From positions 66,274,894 through 66,338,893 of the forward strand of contig CM067382.1 of NCBI GenBank assembly GCA_034510155.1: 64,000 bases of DNA, read 5' to 3'. The position numbers and the translations under genes are program-made. A model generated the notes under the pieces. The model saw nothing but the letters and a program-made list of their open reading frames with translations. It was not told the DNA's origin and made no database searches. Each line of letters begins with the position of its first letter. The stretch's first letter is position 1. Positions 23,737 through 36,897 of the stretch are shown here, one piece after another. The DNA is from Eucriotettix oculatus. Taxonomy: Eukaryota > Arthropoda > Insecta > Orthoptera > Tetrigidae.

Positions 23737-25020
23737 CTTTAAACACTATTATTTCTCTCTTTTTTCGTAATTTCTTAATCTTTGAATTACTGTAGAGGAG
23801 GCAGCATCATATGCGCTTACTTTATTCCAGGTATTAGGTTGTGAAAGCAGCAGCAGCAGCAAGCATATTGGGTACCAAATTATCATCTGGTGTTATTGAG
23901 GTTCCAATATCGCTTTCTAATGATGCTGCTCGTCTCCCCCTCCCCCATATATGAAAATCTCGAGCAACTGAAGCACCACACACGTGTTCTGCTGGTGTCT
24001 CATTAACTCTCACATTCAGGTGAATTATCTATGGCAAACCTGTAGAGAAAAGTCTGCAGCAGCCTTGAGTTGAGTGACATGATGATGATAATTCACTTCT
24101 CCGTGTTTTTCCGATCAATCCAGTCTTTTAATTTGATCTTATTAACAACCTACGGGTCCATCGGCCCTTTATTGGACCACCTTATCATCATCCCAACAAC
24201 GGCGTTGCCATTCTTCATATGTTTTGAGCCTCTCTCTCTCTCTCTCAACTCTCTTGCCGCCTTCCAGACCTCTGTTTGTTGGTTTGTAGTCTGCGGCACC
24301 TCATCATCATCGGCCAGAATGTCTACCGGAAAGCGGCATTGCTGCTGCCACCACCACACAGACAGACTATCGTCCTGTGGACGGAACTAACCTTTCTCCT
24401 GTTTGACTTTACTGACACCATATCGAGGCACCATCCATACAAGATCTCACTGATCGCACAACATTCGCGAAAAGAAGTCTTAGAATAATACAAGCATCTG
24501 CATATGGGGGGAGATGTGAGTGAGGCTGGTTCACTGGGACAGCTCAACGAAGAGATATGTTAATTTCCTCCCCTCAGCTCAGCTCACGGAGGTTGCGGGG
24601 GAGTTTAGTGTGTGTGTGTGTGTGTGTGTATTTTTAGTGGCGGTGCCGGCGCGTTTTGATGGCATCTAGTTTCCGTCAATTACGAGGGAAGGCGTCCGTC
24701 CTTTGGCGGCGGCGGCGGCGGAGAGGAAGGCCAAAGGAGGAGGAGGGGGAGACGACGGCGCCTGCACATCCTGCTGTGGGGGAGGGAGGGGAGGGGGATA
24801 GATAGCGAGGCCGACTTCAAAAAAAAAACACTTCCGCACAACGACGACAACGACGACGACGACTCGAGCAACTGACCTACCGCAATCACCAGCACGTCAC
24901 ATCCACTCCTACAGATGTTCCTGCCGCAATCGGCGTAGCGATTTCCCCCTTCCAACACAGCCTGAACCTCGACGACTCCATCTTGACACAAAGGAACGCG
25001 CGGGCCATTGAGTAAAATAA
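22743..25020. other. Unannotated with several microsatellites
   Basis: Contains (TC)n at 23500-23521 and 23694-23732, (GT)n at 24609-24628, GGC/GAC-rich tracts at 24700-24870 and a CAG tract at 23849-23860. Overlapping frames at 24070-24547 and 24680-25027 match nothing recognised. Confidence 0.4.
23045..23120 (-). repeat. Possible tRNA-derived SINE fragment
   Basis: On the minus strand 'CTAGTGGTTAGCATCACAG' followed by 'GGTCCCGGGTTTG' resembles the A-box/D-arm and B-box area of tRNA-derived SINEs and ends in a T-run. Only part of a tRNA-like head is present and no second copy is seen. Confidence 0.25.
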
Positions 25021-26885
25021 ATAACAATCAAAAGTATCAGCTACGTTTCGTCACCTACTTTTCACCTTCCTCAGGTTATTTACCCTGCGCAGATATAGAC
25101 ACAATAATAACAATTTTTTTAAAATTATTTTTTTTATGTGTTGGCAGGGGTGGAAAATCTTGAGAAAGACGCCATGAAGCCCGTACTTCACGGTGTGTGT
25201 GTGTGTGATTTTTAACCCACTAAAACCCACCTACTCCATTGCCATTATCTAAATTTTGGACTTAAATTAAGTGTCAATATACATAAATTTAACTTAACCT
25301 ATTTACAGAGAGAGATAAATATTTAATTTACTTAAAGCAAAGGTTCTATTTTTATTAACTAGATTAATTTGATGTTTTCCAGAAATGAATATAAGAAGCG
25401 CTTCATCAGCGTTTAATCCTAATATTGACGTCATAATTTGGAAAAAAACAACAAAAGTGTGCCTGTCATTTATATATATATATATAAATTAAAGATGTCC
25501 CTGAACTCCACTGCATTTATTATAACCTTCTGCTTTTTATCCATCGCCTTTAAATACACAAAAACTGCAATTTCCCAATTTTTTTCTTTATCAATTTCTT
25601 CTTTCCACTACTTCCAAAATACCAGTTACACACGAAAAAAAAGCCCACGCGCTAAAAACCCCCCAAATTGATAGTTAAAAAAAATGATCCTTACTTATTA
25701 TAAAAATGACTAAATTTCATAGCAACTGATGGCCAAAACGTGTTGACATAATTTTTATGAACATCAACTTTGAGAACTCAAAGGAGAAAAGTTACGAAAC
25801 TGAGAAACATGTTTAAACGACCGCCACAATGACGAAAACCGAAAAATTTGTTGCTTAATGTTGTTATTATATTAATAATAAGTTTTACTAAGAATGGTCA
25901 GAGGTAAGAGAGAGACAAAAAAAATAATAGAAGAATTTAATTTCAATTATAACGTTTCGTCCTTAAACTTTTCGTTACTTAAAATCTTCAGCAATATTCG
26001 GAGCTGGAAAGAAAAGAAAAAAAAAGTTTTAATTTGAAATTAAATTCTTCTATTTCCGACATTCTCTGTAATTTATTCCCAACACACATGTATTTTAATC
26101 ACCTCACAGACGAGATTTAAGGAACCGGACTGAGAATTTTCTGAAATTTATTCAATCCGTTCCCTTTCATTTACGAATAAACGAGTTTCTCCCCTCCCCT
26201 TACCACCCCTCACCCTCACCCCCACCCCTCAAGAAGAACTTTCATCTTTTTTTTTATTCTTCTGAAAGTAGAAAATTTAATTTTAATGAAAGCTCCTTTT
26301 GTGTACTTAAGTAACGACCTTCCTTCCGTCCTCTTGTGAAAAGGAAAGTAAAGGTACATTTCTTTTTTAACCCGAGGCATTTCCCGATAAACCCCGTAAG
26401 GGAAAAGAAAGAGATAGGGGAAAGGAAGGGGGGGGAAACAACAAACACAAGGCATTGTTAGAAGAGAGAAAAAGTTTTTCTTATCTTATAAAAGAAAAGG
26501 GAGAAGAGGGTGGAGATATGATGTTGTTTACCTTGGCAAAACAGCGAGAGGTAATTATCATTATTAATAAAAAATAAAGAGAGGTGGAGGAGCAACTGAG
26601 GAACGTCTAAAAGAAGGAGATACCTGGAAACTTTTTTTAAGGTTCGTTGTTCCCGTGGCTTCGGGAGGGAAAAGAGAAGAAAGCGGTCCTTCTTTGAGGA
26701 AAGTCAACGGACGGATAATTAATGATACTGTAAACACTTACAAACAGCTCAGCTACAGTAAATAACACGGTCAATTTACTAAGAATTAAATTATATATAA
26801 ATATTCTAGCAGGGTTTTTTTTAAAAAAATATTGTAACTTATATCATTTTTTTTTCCAAACCGTTTCGCCATTTTTCTTTCTTGA
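25021..26885. other. AT-rich stretch with GACGAAACGT-type motifs
   Basis: No gene. Two minus-oriented motif instances of the CTGA/CTTCAG...GACGAAACGT type are at 25041-25076 and 25951-25991. Short frames elsewhere are unsupported. Confidence 0.4.
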
Positions 26886-27070
26886 AAACGTCTTCTTCTT
26901 CTTCTAGGACTCTTTCTCCCATTGCACCGTTCCATTTTCTTCTAGATCTTCCTCTTTCCCTTCTTCCTGCCGGCTCCTAATTCCATTTTTCCACCCCACA
27001 GTCTCCCTGTCTTTTCAGTGTATTCTCAATTATTCTCTTTCCTTCACCTCCCCCACCCCGATTTCATCTA
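26886..27070 (-). pseudogene. LINE reverse transcriptase C-terminal fragment
   Basis: Minus-strand reading gives RIIENTLKRQGDCGVEKWN, a stop, then EPAGRRERGRSRRKWNG and ERVLEEE. This resembles the C-terminal tail of RTE-like reverse transcriptases. One in-frame stop; family assignment is tentative. Confidence 0.4.
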
Positions 27071-27130
27071 TAATGTCTTACACTTAATTGAAGAAAAAAA
27101 TTAAAGAACGATAATAGCACTACGACGTTA

Positions 27131-27748
<618 letters not shown>

Positions 27749-28319
27749 AGAACTCGTTCAAAAGGAAAAATAAATAAATAAAAATATAAATAACTGACCT
27801 CCGGAATTTCAAAAGGAGAAAAAAAATTTTTTTTTTGGGTTGCAGTGGTGGACACAATTGAAATAATTTCCTCTCCCTCTAAATAAACGTAAAAAAAATA
27901 CAGCCAATTTGACAGTAGTAAAAAAAAACAATTTTTTTTTTCATAAAATTTAGGTACATCCATTCATGAGATTTAGACACTTAAAAAAATAATATATCCT
28001 AATTGAATTTTATTGAGTCGATAATTATACTTCATGTTTTTAACGTAACAACATTACGTATTAGAAACTAATACGAATTTTTTTTTAAATAATAAAAAAA
28101 TGTATATTTATCTCGTTACCTGAAAAAGTTCACATACACGGACGAAACGTCGTAATCATACTAACAGAGACTCTCTCTTGATTAATTAATTTTTTTCTAT
28201 GCTGGCAAATTGGCTGCATATTTTTTTTAAAAAAAAATTATTTACGCTTAATTAACAGAGAATATTGCAACTAGCCAGAAATTTGTAAAGAGAAGAAAGA
28301 GGAATATGCAGGGCCTAGA
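27749..28319. other. AT-rich, one GACGAAACGT motif
   Basis: No gene. A plus-oriented CCTGAAAAAG...GGACGAAACGT motif spans 28119-28150. Confidence 0.4.
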
Positions 28320-28480
28320 TAAATATGGATACGTTTTTTGAGACATGACGACGGTCTTAGCATAAGAACAGAACAGTGAAGCCAAGGATGGAACCCGGTG
28401 AGCAGATTAGGGAGGATTTGAGATCTGAAAAGGCTTGCACAGAATAGGCTAGCATGGACGAGACCATTTTATAGGGTTCA
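28320..28480 (+). pseudogene. LINE-B C-terminal fragment
   Basis: Matches the LINE-B tail: 'tacgttttttgagacatgacg', 'gagcagattagggaggatt', 'aaaaggcttgcacagaatag', 'gctagcatgg'. Frame lost. Confidence 0.6.
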
Positions 28481-29093
28481 ATACTTCTACTTATTTAATG
28501 ACATAAATTGCTTATAACAGTTTTGTTGGCACCTGGAAGGAAAGCTTCGCTGTTTTTTATTGAGTTAATTATTTTAATTTTGGATAAATTGTCTGTGTTA
28601 TAAATTATTGCAAACATTTTTAATCACTTTTTTGATCAAGTCATTCTATATAGTTAAAAAATTGTCCTATTTGCAACGGGCTGAAGGTTCACAACAGGGG
28701 GGGCAGAAGAAGTTTTGGGGCGAAGCGTTAAATACGGATGGAAAAACTTTGGACAACACAGGCAGCACAACAAAAGGAGAAAAATACGTACAAGAGGGGG
28801 GCGACGTGAATAGGTCAAGCAGGCAGGTAGAACTTTGAAATTTGGCACATCACCCACCCACCCACCAGAGGAGAAGGAACAATGACGTCATCCAAGGACA
28901 CGTGGCGTACAGACGAAGGAATCTGCCGACTCTCTTAAGGACAAGCAAGCTTCCACTACGTTAATTACAACAAGTAGATTTTTGATAGGCAAGATTTTTT
29001 TAATATAATCCATTTGTCTGTGTTTAAAATATATATATATATATAATGTTTGAACAAATTAATATGGGATTTTTTTCCCCCGTAATTGAAGTA
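28481..29093. other. Unannotated
   Basis: (CCCA)n at 28853-28865 and (TA)n at 29030-29044 next to the inverted repeat. No gene recognised. Confidence 0.35.
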
Positions 29094-30103
29094 CCTGATG
29101 ACGTCCCAAATGTGAGGACGAAACGTGTTTTCATCAAATATAAAAAAAAACTGAAATGTATAGAACCCGTTAGGATTGTAGAGTCGAAGAGGAAAGAAGG
29201 TAAACGTACAGAAAAAATTATAATAAAAAAAACAACATTTTATAGTAAAGTAATTAATTTAATCAGAGTTAATGTTATAAATAAAATACCCCCAAAAAAA
29301 ATAAAATAGGTCGTAAGTCAGAAATGGAATAATTAATTAATTAATTAATTTGAGTACGTTTCGTTCCCCCAAGGTTTATAAAACTCTTCAGATGTTAATA
29401 TTTTTCCCCTATTGATCCTATTCCCCTTCCTCAGTTCTTTTTATCCTATTCCATCCATTATACCTTCACTCCTCCTCATTCATCAGAACTGTAAAGTGTA
29501 GTTAGTTATCGTCCGTCATAACTTGGGCCCGTTTTTTATTTATTTTTTTTTTCCACATTCCTTTAATTAAAATTACAGTGAAGTGCAGTGTTAGTTAAAA
29601 TTTAAGTTCATCGACGAGATGTCCTTTTAATAATAATTTTTTTTCTCTCATGGAAATGTGTGTACGTTACGTTTTAATTAGTAGTAGTATAACATTACTT
29701 TTATCCTAGTCCTAGTAATTTATTTAGATCTTAAGACTGTATGTTTGATGTAATTGCAATTTTGAAAACGCATACATACATTTAATTTACCCATATTTGA
29801 ATTAAAAAACCTCGGACGTCGCTAAAGTTGGCTGGGGGACGAAACGTTTTAATTCAAATTAAATTATTCCATTTCTGACTTACGACCTTTTTTCTTTTTT
29901 TTGGTATTTTATTTATAACATTAACTCTGATTAAATTAATTACTTTACTATAAAATGTTTGTTTTTTTTATTATATTTTTTCTGTACGTTTACCTTCTTT
30001 CCTCTTCGACTCTACAACCAACCCTAACGGGTTCTACACATTTCAGTTTTTTTTTATATTTGATGAAAATACGTTTCGTCCTCACATTTGGAACGTCATC
30101 AGG
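29094..30103. repeat. Large inverted repeat with hammerhead-like ends
   Basis: Arms 29094-29370 and 29832-30103 are imperfect inverted copies around a ~460-bp spacer. Each outer end reads CTGATGA, then a 5-bp stem strand (CGTCC or CGTTC), an ~9-nt loop, GGACG and AAACGT (29095-29126 plus; 30072-30102 minus). Each inner end carries a second GACGAAACGT or GAACGAAACGT motif facing the other way. The left arm has an 87-codon open frame, but the right arm does not keep it. It is a candidate non-autonomous element or Penelope-like terminal repeat pair. Confidence 0.75.
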
Positions 30104-31318
30104 TAAATTTATAACAAATGAATATGCCGTGAGCTCCGACATTAATAAATAAAATAAGGTTTTTAATTTTAAGCCTGACTTATTTAATAACTATATAAAA
30201 AAATTTAATGACATCATTTTTACGATAAAGTGTAAATACGCGTGTGTAACACATATATTGTAGCGGAGAGAAAAAAACCTTGTGGTGATAATCAGGGGTA
30301 AAACCCCCCTGAAGAAGGTACAAATAACGGAGCGGAACGTTGTGCTTTTTAAATTGGCATTAAAAGGGTAAAGTATGAAAAACGTCGCAAAAATTTTTAT
30401 TTAAAAATTATTTATCAGCAAGTTGACTGATATTCAAATCCTAAAGGCAGATGATATATTACAGTATATGAAACCCCTGAATGACAAATTTAACCCCTCG
30501 TTTCTTTTCACTTGTGCGTCTTAGGAAATATATTTTTTCATTTTTCCCCCTCCCCCTCCTCCCCCTCCCTCTCCCCCTCCCTCTCATCTCATTTAAGGGC
30601 TCCTTTTTTTTCTTTTTTGGATTGATGTGTGAAGGTGACGAGATAATACCAGGGTTGTCAATAATATCTCCCTCGCATCGTGTACTATGTTCTTGTCATC
30701 CTACCACCCCCCTTAGAAACGCGGCAGTCTGATGAAGATGAACGATGGATGAAGCTAAAAGGGGAGGAGATACGCTCCATTTTCACTCTCCCTGGTCCGT
30801 CCGCCGCCCACACGCATAAAAACCATCTGGTGCTCTTTTACTATGTCTTCTTCAATTTTTTTTGGGGGCGGCGGGGTGGGGGAAGAAGGGGGAAGAAGGG
30901 GAGGAACAAAACGGAAAGAGAGAGATGTGTATGGAGTCTGTGATGGTCAGTTCATCACACAGCAGAGCTGGGGGGGACAAGTTTAACCCCCCTTATCAAG
31001 GCAATCAATAAATAAAAGCGGCGGTGAATTATTAACATAAATTATTCTATTTTCTTTTTCCCCATGGCCTAAATGACACGTTTGATTTTTCCAAGTTATA
31101 ATAATATTCCCCTTTACCTTATACGGGGGAATCGTTACATTTTAGATCTTTTTTTTAAAAAAAAATATACTCGGTAGGTAGTAACTCCCTTTTTAACGAC
31201 GGTTACAGTTCATAGTTAAATCAGCGCTTTTGTCAACATGTAACACTTTGAATTTTACACTTGCTAATAAAATCAACGAACCAATTTATGATGACCTACA
31301 GCAGAATTTTTTTTTCTC
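30104..31318. other. Unannotated
   Basis: One plus-oriented CCTGAAGAAGG...CGGAACGT motif at 30308-30340. A (CCCCCT)n-like tract is at 30546-30586. No gene recognised. Confidence 0.4.
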
Positions 31319-31900
31319 TCCTTTTAACAACGTTTCGGTATATGTTGGTGCCATTTTCATGGATTTCCATTTTTTTTAGTATAACAGGCTACATGAGGGT
31401 GATCCTGAAATAGGCAAATCCCCTTTAATGGCTTAAAAAGGGAGATAAGAGCTGAAAATGCATCAATATATGCTGAAACGTTACTAAATTAATTTAAGGG
31501 TTTTCTCTGCTTTCAACAACGTTTCGGTATATGTTGGTGCCATTTTCATGGATTTCCCTGTTTTTTAGTATAACAGGCTACATGAGGGTGATCCTGAAAT
31601 AGGCAAATCCCCTTTAATGGCTTAAAAACGGAATTAAAAAGCGCTGAAAATGCATCAATATATGCTGAAACGTTACTAAATTAATTTAAGGGTTTTCTCT
31701 GCTTTCAACAACGTTTCGGTATATGTTGGTGCCATTTTCATGGATTTCCATTTTTTTTTAGTATAACAGGCTACATGAGGGTGATCCTGAAATAGGCAAA
31801 TCCCCTTTAAATGGCTTAAGAAGGGAATTAAAAAAGGGAGATAAGAGCTGAAAATGCATCAATATATGCCGAAACGTTACTAAATTAATTTAAGGGTTTA
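31319..31900 (+). repeat. Three tandem ~190-bp units with internal inverted ends and R1 module
   Basis: Units begin at about 31326, 31515 and 31707 (periods 189 and 192). Each starts AACGTTTCGGTATATGTTGG and ends near GCATCAATATATGCTGAAACGTTA (written here 24 bp long only as a site; the two ends are inverted relatives of each other). The middle carries the R1 'ggctacatgagggtgatcct' module also seen at 224-300 and 60720-60785. No coding capacity. Confidence 0.85.
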
Positions 31901-32240
31901 CTTGAAACATTTAATTTTAATTAGTACAAAATTAACTAAAACTTTACTTAATGAAACATTTGCTTTAACTTATTACAAATTAACTAAAACTTTACGGAAT
32001 GAAACATTTGATTTAACTTATTAAAAAAATTGTTAAATATTTACTTAATGACACATTCCATTTTACTTATTACAAAATAACTAAACGTTTACTCACTGAC
32101 ATTTTATTTTACTTATTACAAATTACAACATAGTTTTTCCGACTTTAAAATTTCATTATTACAAATTAACTAAAAGGTTTACTTAATGACATATTCCACT
32201 TTACTCTTTAAAAAATTAACTAAAAGTTTACACTAATTGA
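31897..32240. repeat. ~48-bp AT-rich tandem repeat
   Basis: Degenerate units containing 'tttacttaatga.acatt' and 'ttacaaattaactaaa' start at 31897, 31943, 31991, 32040, 32088, 32178 and 32227, a period of 46-49 bp with one 90-bp step. It begins directly where the 190-bp array ends. Confidence 0.7.
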
Positions 32241-33200
32241 TTACATATTTCTCAAACAATTAAATAATTGTAAAACCTTTTTGTTGCACCTTTTGGGAAG
32301 TATTTATTTATTTATTTATTTATTCCAGGGTTCCATGTCGTGTTACCAGGATTTCCTGTCTTATAGTACTTATTACTCTAATTTAATTGCAACCAAAAAT
32401 AAAAAAAATCTACCTGAACTACTTTTCACAATTAAATAATCTAAGAACAAAGTCTTTAAGGTTTGACTACGTAATTTCGTCTAATTTAATAAAAAGCCTT
32501 TTACGGTCTGCAATTCGGTCCTCGATGTTATTCATTGATGCGTCACGTTTCCCCCTTGCAGATGATAAAAAGAAAAAAAAGATCAACAGATATTAATCCA
32601 CGTGTATATATAACTGCACATGTGTTGTTGTAATAGAAGACGACTGGAAAAAAAAGTGGTCCAACGTTGCGGATGCACTTAGGCGAAAATATTAATGAGG
32701 ATCGCCTCGAGTGTTTCGTCCAAATATGGACCGAGAGAAGAGAGAAAACTAACGGGTCAGAGCAAGGCCAAAGAAGTTACATAGCTGAAAATCTACCAAT
32801 AACCATGGGGGAGGAGTAGAGAGGAGAAGGGGTAAGCGGGGAAAAAAATACACACACATATTGAAACCGCAACAGGGCAGATAGAAACTGCAATGGACGA
32901 TAATAACCCATGGTGGTGGTGGTGGGGAAGATAACGCCATAATTAAACTAACAGTAATTACTACGAGTCTATAAACTAAACATTAAACAACATCTTAGTA
33001 ATATTTAGTGGATTCAATAATTTTTTTTCCCTACTCGTTGCGAAGTAAGAAGAATCCGTAAAAAGATAAAGAGAGAGAGAGAGAGAAACTGAGCCAATTA
33101 ACTAGACGTTAAAAGCTTTATAAAACGCAGAAAAGCACGCAACAGGTCGAAAATATACCAAAGGGACGGACAAACGAAATTACGTATGAAAAATATAATA
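32241..33200. other. Unannotated
   Basis: (TTTA)n at 32300-32322, (GGT)n at 32911-32924 and (GA)n at 33070-33085. No gene recognised. Confidence 0.4.
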
Positions 33201-34083
33201 ATTCTAGATCGAGTTGCAAACCTTTCTTCAAAAGTTTGCAAATACTTACTTTACCAAGCCTGTATATATATATATATTTATGAAATATTAAAGTTTGTAA
33301 AGCGGAACACTAATTTGTTTCAAGCAAATGGCGAGTTTCATGAATGAATACGCGCGTGACTAGAAATCAGAGGTTCAGCTCTAAGGTCGGACAAGCATCG
33401 CCCTTGTTCTCTCTACACCAGAAAAGTATTCACAATACACACCCCCGGGGATAATTTTATACAACAGCCTTCCTTCCTTCCTTCCTCCAGAGGTTAAAAA
33501 TAGTAACTACTACAAAAGCTTCGTGGTGAAGCAGAGTAAAACTATTCTTTTAAATGGCGGCGCTGCTGCTGCTGCTGTTTTACTCCTCTGTGCTACAGGA
33601 TTTTTCTTAATCGTCCCTCTTCTAGTATTTAAATCAAGGTTCCTGCTGCTGCTGCAAAAAGTGTGTTGAATGAGCTGCTGCTGCCAACCTTGTAAAATAG
33701 AGCACATCACAACATATCTTTAAAATTTCTATTCAGTTTTTTCTGCTCCCATTTTGTTTGTTTGTTTGTTTCATGTATATAGCTGCTGCTGCTGCTGGAG
33801 CAAGGACAGAGTTTCCTTCCTGGTCCAAGTAGTTCAAAACTCCTCCATTGCGTGTTCCTCAGTGTGTGTGTGTGTGTGCTTGTCTGTGTTTCCCAGTGTG
33901 TGTGTGTCCGTGTTGTTGTGTTTATATTGACTTTTGTCTATATACACTTTCTTTTACTAATTTATTTTAAGTTTATTTGTCTTTAATTATGTACTTTATT
34001 TTGTTCATTTTTAATTTTTAATGTATGACGTATCCTATTTCCTCAATCGAGGATTAATGGAAACAACAATAAATCCTAAATCA
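33201..34083 (+). mobile_element. LINE-A fragment, C-terminus to 3' end
   Basis: Covers LINE-A from the 'ttctagatcgagttgcaaac' region through the 3' terminus, including the stem-loop CCTCAATCGAGG at 34041-34052 and the AATAAATC tail. It has expansions at the same sites as other copies: TTCC at 33470-33485, GCT at 33562-33577, 33644-33656, 33673-33683 and 33781-33796, and GT tracts at 33862-33877 and 33896-33907. Confidence 0.9.
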
Positions 34084-34798
34084 GGCTGGATTAAGGTTTT
34101 ATTTTTTGATAATTGAAAATTATCATTTCTCAAACACTGCAACGAAATTTTAGATGACGCTTATGACAAGAGACAATGATGAGAGATGTATTTGAATCCA
34201 GATTTTCGACCAGAAGGTATGGGATGGTAGGTGGGGTAGATGGTTGGGGGTGGGTGACTTGATGTGACGTGACCGTCGCTGGAGAGGATGGAAATAAAGA
34301 AGCGATGGATGGATGGATGGTTGGATGGATTTAAGAAAACCTTGACTGACGTAACCTGCATGACTAATCCCACTCTGTCTGCAACGACGTAGTAAGCATT
34401 CCTCGACACAAGCTGAACGGCCTTAATCGCGGATCCTATATTTACGACTCCTGCGGTGACGTCACCCGTGCCGTCGTCGTGTGACGTAATTAAGCAGCTT
34501 TGCAGTGAGTGAGTGAGTCGACAAAGACCTCTGCCAGGGTCGAGAGCTTTCACCTTCTCTCACCTCAAACACTCGCCAGCCGATACCGACGACGACGACT
34601 TCAAATTTGCGGACGTCAAGTAGGTCAAGGAGAAGGTGTGCTTCTGTTAGGCGGGATGACGGTAATTATTAATTACTCTCAAGATACGAATATAACATCG
34701 AGAAAGCAGAGTCATCAACGGGCAATAGTAATTAGAATTGAAGGACGAGAAAGGAGTAAGACAGGATTTTTCCATGCTCTTTAACTTATTTCCAAAAC
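34084..34798. other. Unannotated
   Basis: Contains (GGAT)n at 34305-34330. A 130-codon minus frame at 34161-34553 and a 91-codon plus frame at 34509-34784 have no recognised domain; the minus frame runs through the GGAT tract. Confidence 0.35.
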
Positions 34799-35790
34799 AG
34801 GCGAAGAAAAAAGTTAAAAATTAATATGCAAAAGGAATCAAAATAGAAGGAGAATAAATAAAAACCCTAAGGATATGGCGGTATTAGGGGAGTCAAAGGG
34901 AGATTTTAAGCCATAATAATTGGCATGAACGTGGTCCCGGAGAAAGAGTACATACAACATGGCAAAGAAAAAAGTTAAAAATGAATATGCAAAAGGAATC
35001 AAAATAGAAGGAGAATAAATAAAAACCCTAAGGATATGGCGGTATTAGGGGAGTCAAAGGGAGATTTTAAGTCATAATAATTGGCATGAACGTGGTCCCG
35101 GAGAAAGAGTACAACATGGCAAAGAAAAAAAGTTAAAAATTAATATGCAAAAGCAATAAAAATAGAAGGAGAATAAATAAAAACCCTAAGGATATGGCGG
35201 TATTAGGGGAGTCAAAGGGAGATTTTAAGCCATAATAATTGGCATGAACGTGGTCCCGGAGAAAGAGTACAACATGGCAAAGAAAAAAGTTAAAAATGAA
35301 TATGCAAAAGGAATCAAAATAGAAGGAGAATAAATAAAAACCCTAAGGATATGGCGGTATTAGGGGAGTCAAAGGGAGATTTTAAGTCATAATAATTGGC
35401 ATGAACGTGGTCCTGGAGAACATGATGATTAATAGAGGAAAAGCCACGATAATGGAGTTTATTATGGGAAATAGTGGAATAACAAAGGCTGTTGGATTGG
35501 GAAGGAAGTTACTTGGGCAACATAATAACTGGAGTAGCCCTTGGTCCAATATAAGTATGAATATTAGGAAATGTTGGTAATGGAATGTGACGTTATATGA
35601 GGACGGTAGAAGTTGCAGAAAGGAAAATAACAGAAGCCTTTGAAATGAGGTTGGGTAGATAGGGTAACTTACCAGAAAGTTCTAAACAGAGCAAGGGAAG
35701 AGAGAAAAACATTTGGAGGGATGGATTAATAGGACACGTTTTGATACCCGAGAATCTTCTAAAATGAGCATCATAGGGGCAGTGAACAGA
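34799..35790 (+). pseudogene. LINE-B fragment with four tandem copies of the RT segment
   Basis: A ~158-bp segment is repeated from 34800, 34961, 35118 and 35276. In pieces it reads AKKKVKNEYAKGIKIEGE and then TLRIW (from the RFADD area), GSQ and WHERGP. This corresponds to the region around the catalytic box of RTE-type RT, although the FADD motif itself is lost. From 35430 a single further LINE-B stretch continues to about 35770. Not functional. Confidence 0.75.
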
Positions 35791-36897
35791 AATAAAATTA
35801 TTCAATTAACCAATTGAATAGACTGTTTATATATATATATAAATATATATAAATGTATACAGACCATGAATCGTCTCCCTGGGATGTCTCCCTAACACAC
35901 ACACATCCAGCACAGCTCCAAGCCAAGGAATACAATACAGACATCAACAATACGTTCAGTTCAAAGAAAATATAACTTCAATTGTTTTCCTTTACTGTTT
36001 ATTCGTTGTAATTTTCACTATTTGTGACCTTTCAGTATTAATTTCCTTTGTGTGTCAACAATTTAACATCAAACGTATATTAACGTTACACTTTTAATTT
36101 AATTTAAATCACGCGAAAAAAAAATACAATAAATGTAAATGACATATTCGCGAACCCAAAGATATTTCTGTTTACAACAACCAGGGATATTGATTGCTAA
36201 CATACATACCACCAGAGACGTTGTTGCTTACACGCGCGCGAGCGAATTATTACTATATTTGAAAAGAAAAATAAATGCGCGGTAACGTGTGTTACTCTCG
36301 TTCACTCTTTGTATTTAATATAAAGATCTTTAATTTTTACAAATCTTACATTTTAATGGACGGTATCAGAGGTGAATTGTATTCACAGTCACGATCCTTC
36401 CCAATTGCAAACGACCAAGTTCCTGCAATAATCTTACGCGGAACTGTGCCAATGTTGTCTCAATAAACACACACACAGACACAGATGGTTGAATGAGTTG
36501 AACAAACAACGAGGAGGTAAAAAAAAAATTCCCCCCAAGTCACCACAGGTTTACCATCGCCTCGCAAATAGCAATTTACGTAAGCCAATTAATAAATAAA
36601 TGTGCCACGTCACTCCACAGCGACAGCTTAAGAGTTCCCTTCCATTCATCCATCCGAAATGGCAACGTTCCTTCGTAGACAGACTCCACCCCCCAAGATA
36701 AGTGCACCTGAGTGTCCTGTAGGGGAACATGACGGTGTTTCTGACGCAAAAACTCAATCAACTTCTACTTATTTAAAACGACAATTTTTTTTGGGGTCGA
36801 TATTTAACCTCATACGATTCGTGACGTACAACTTTGAGAACTCGAATAAAGTAGGACGGCAATGTTTGGAGGTTCCAGCTAAGGTAAACTGGAACAG
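35791..36897. other. Unannotated
   Basis: (TA)n at 35830-35852. Short overlapping frames at 36551-36922 are unsupported. No gene recognised. Confidence 0.35.
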
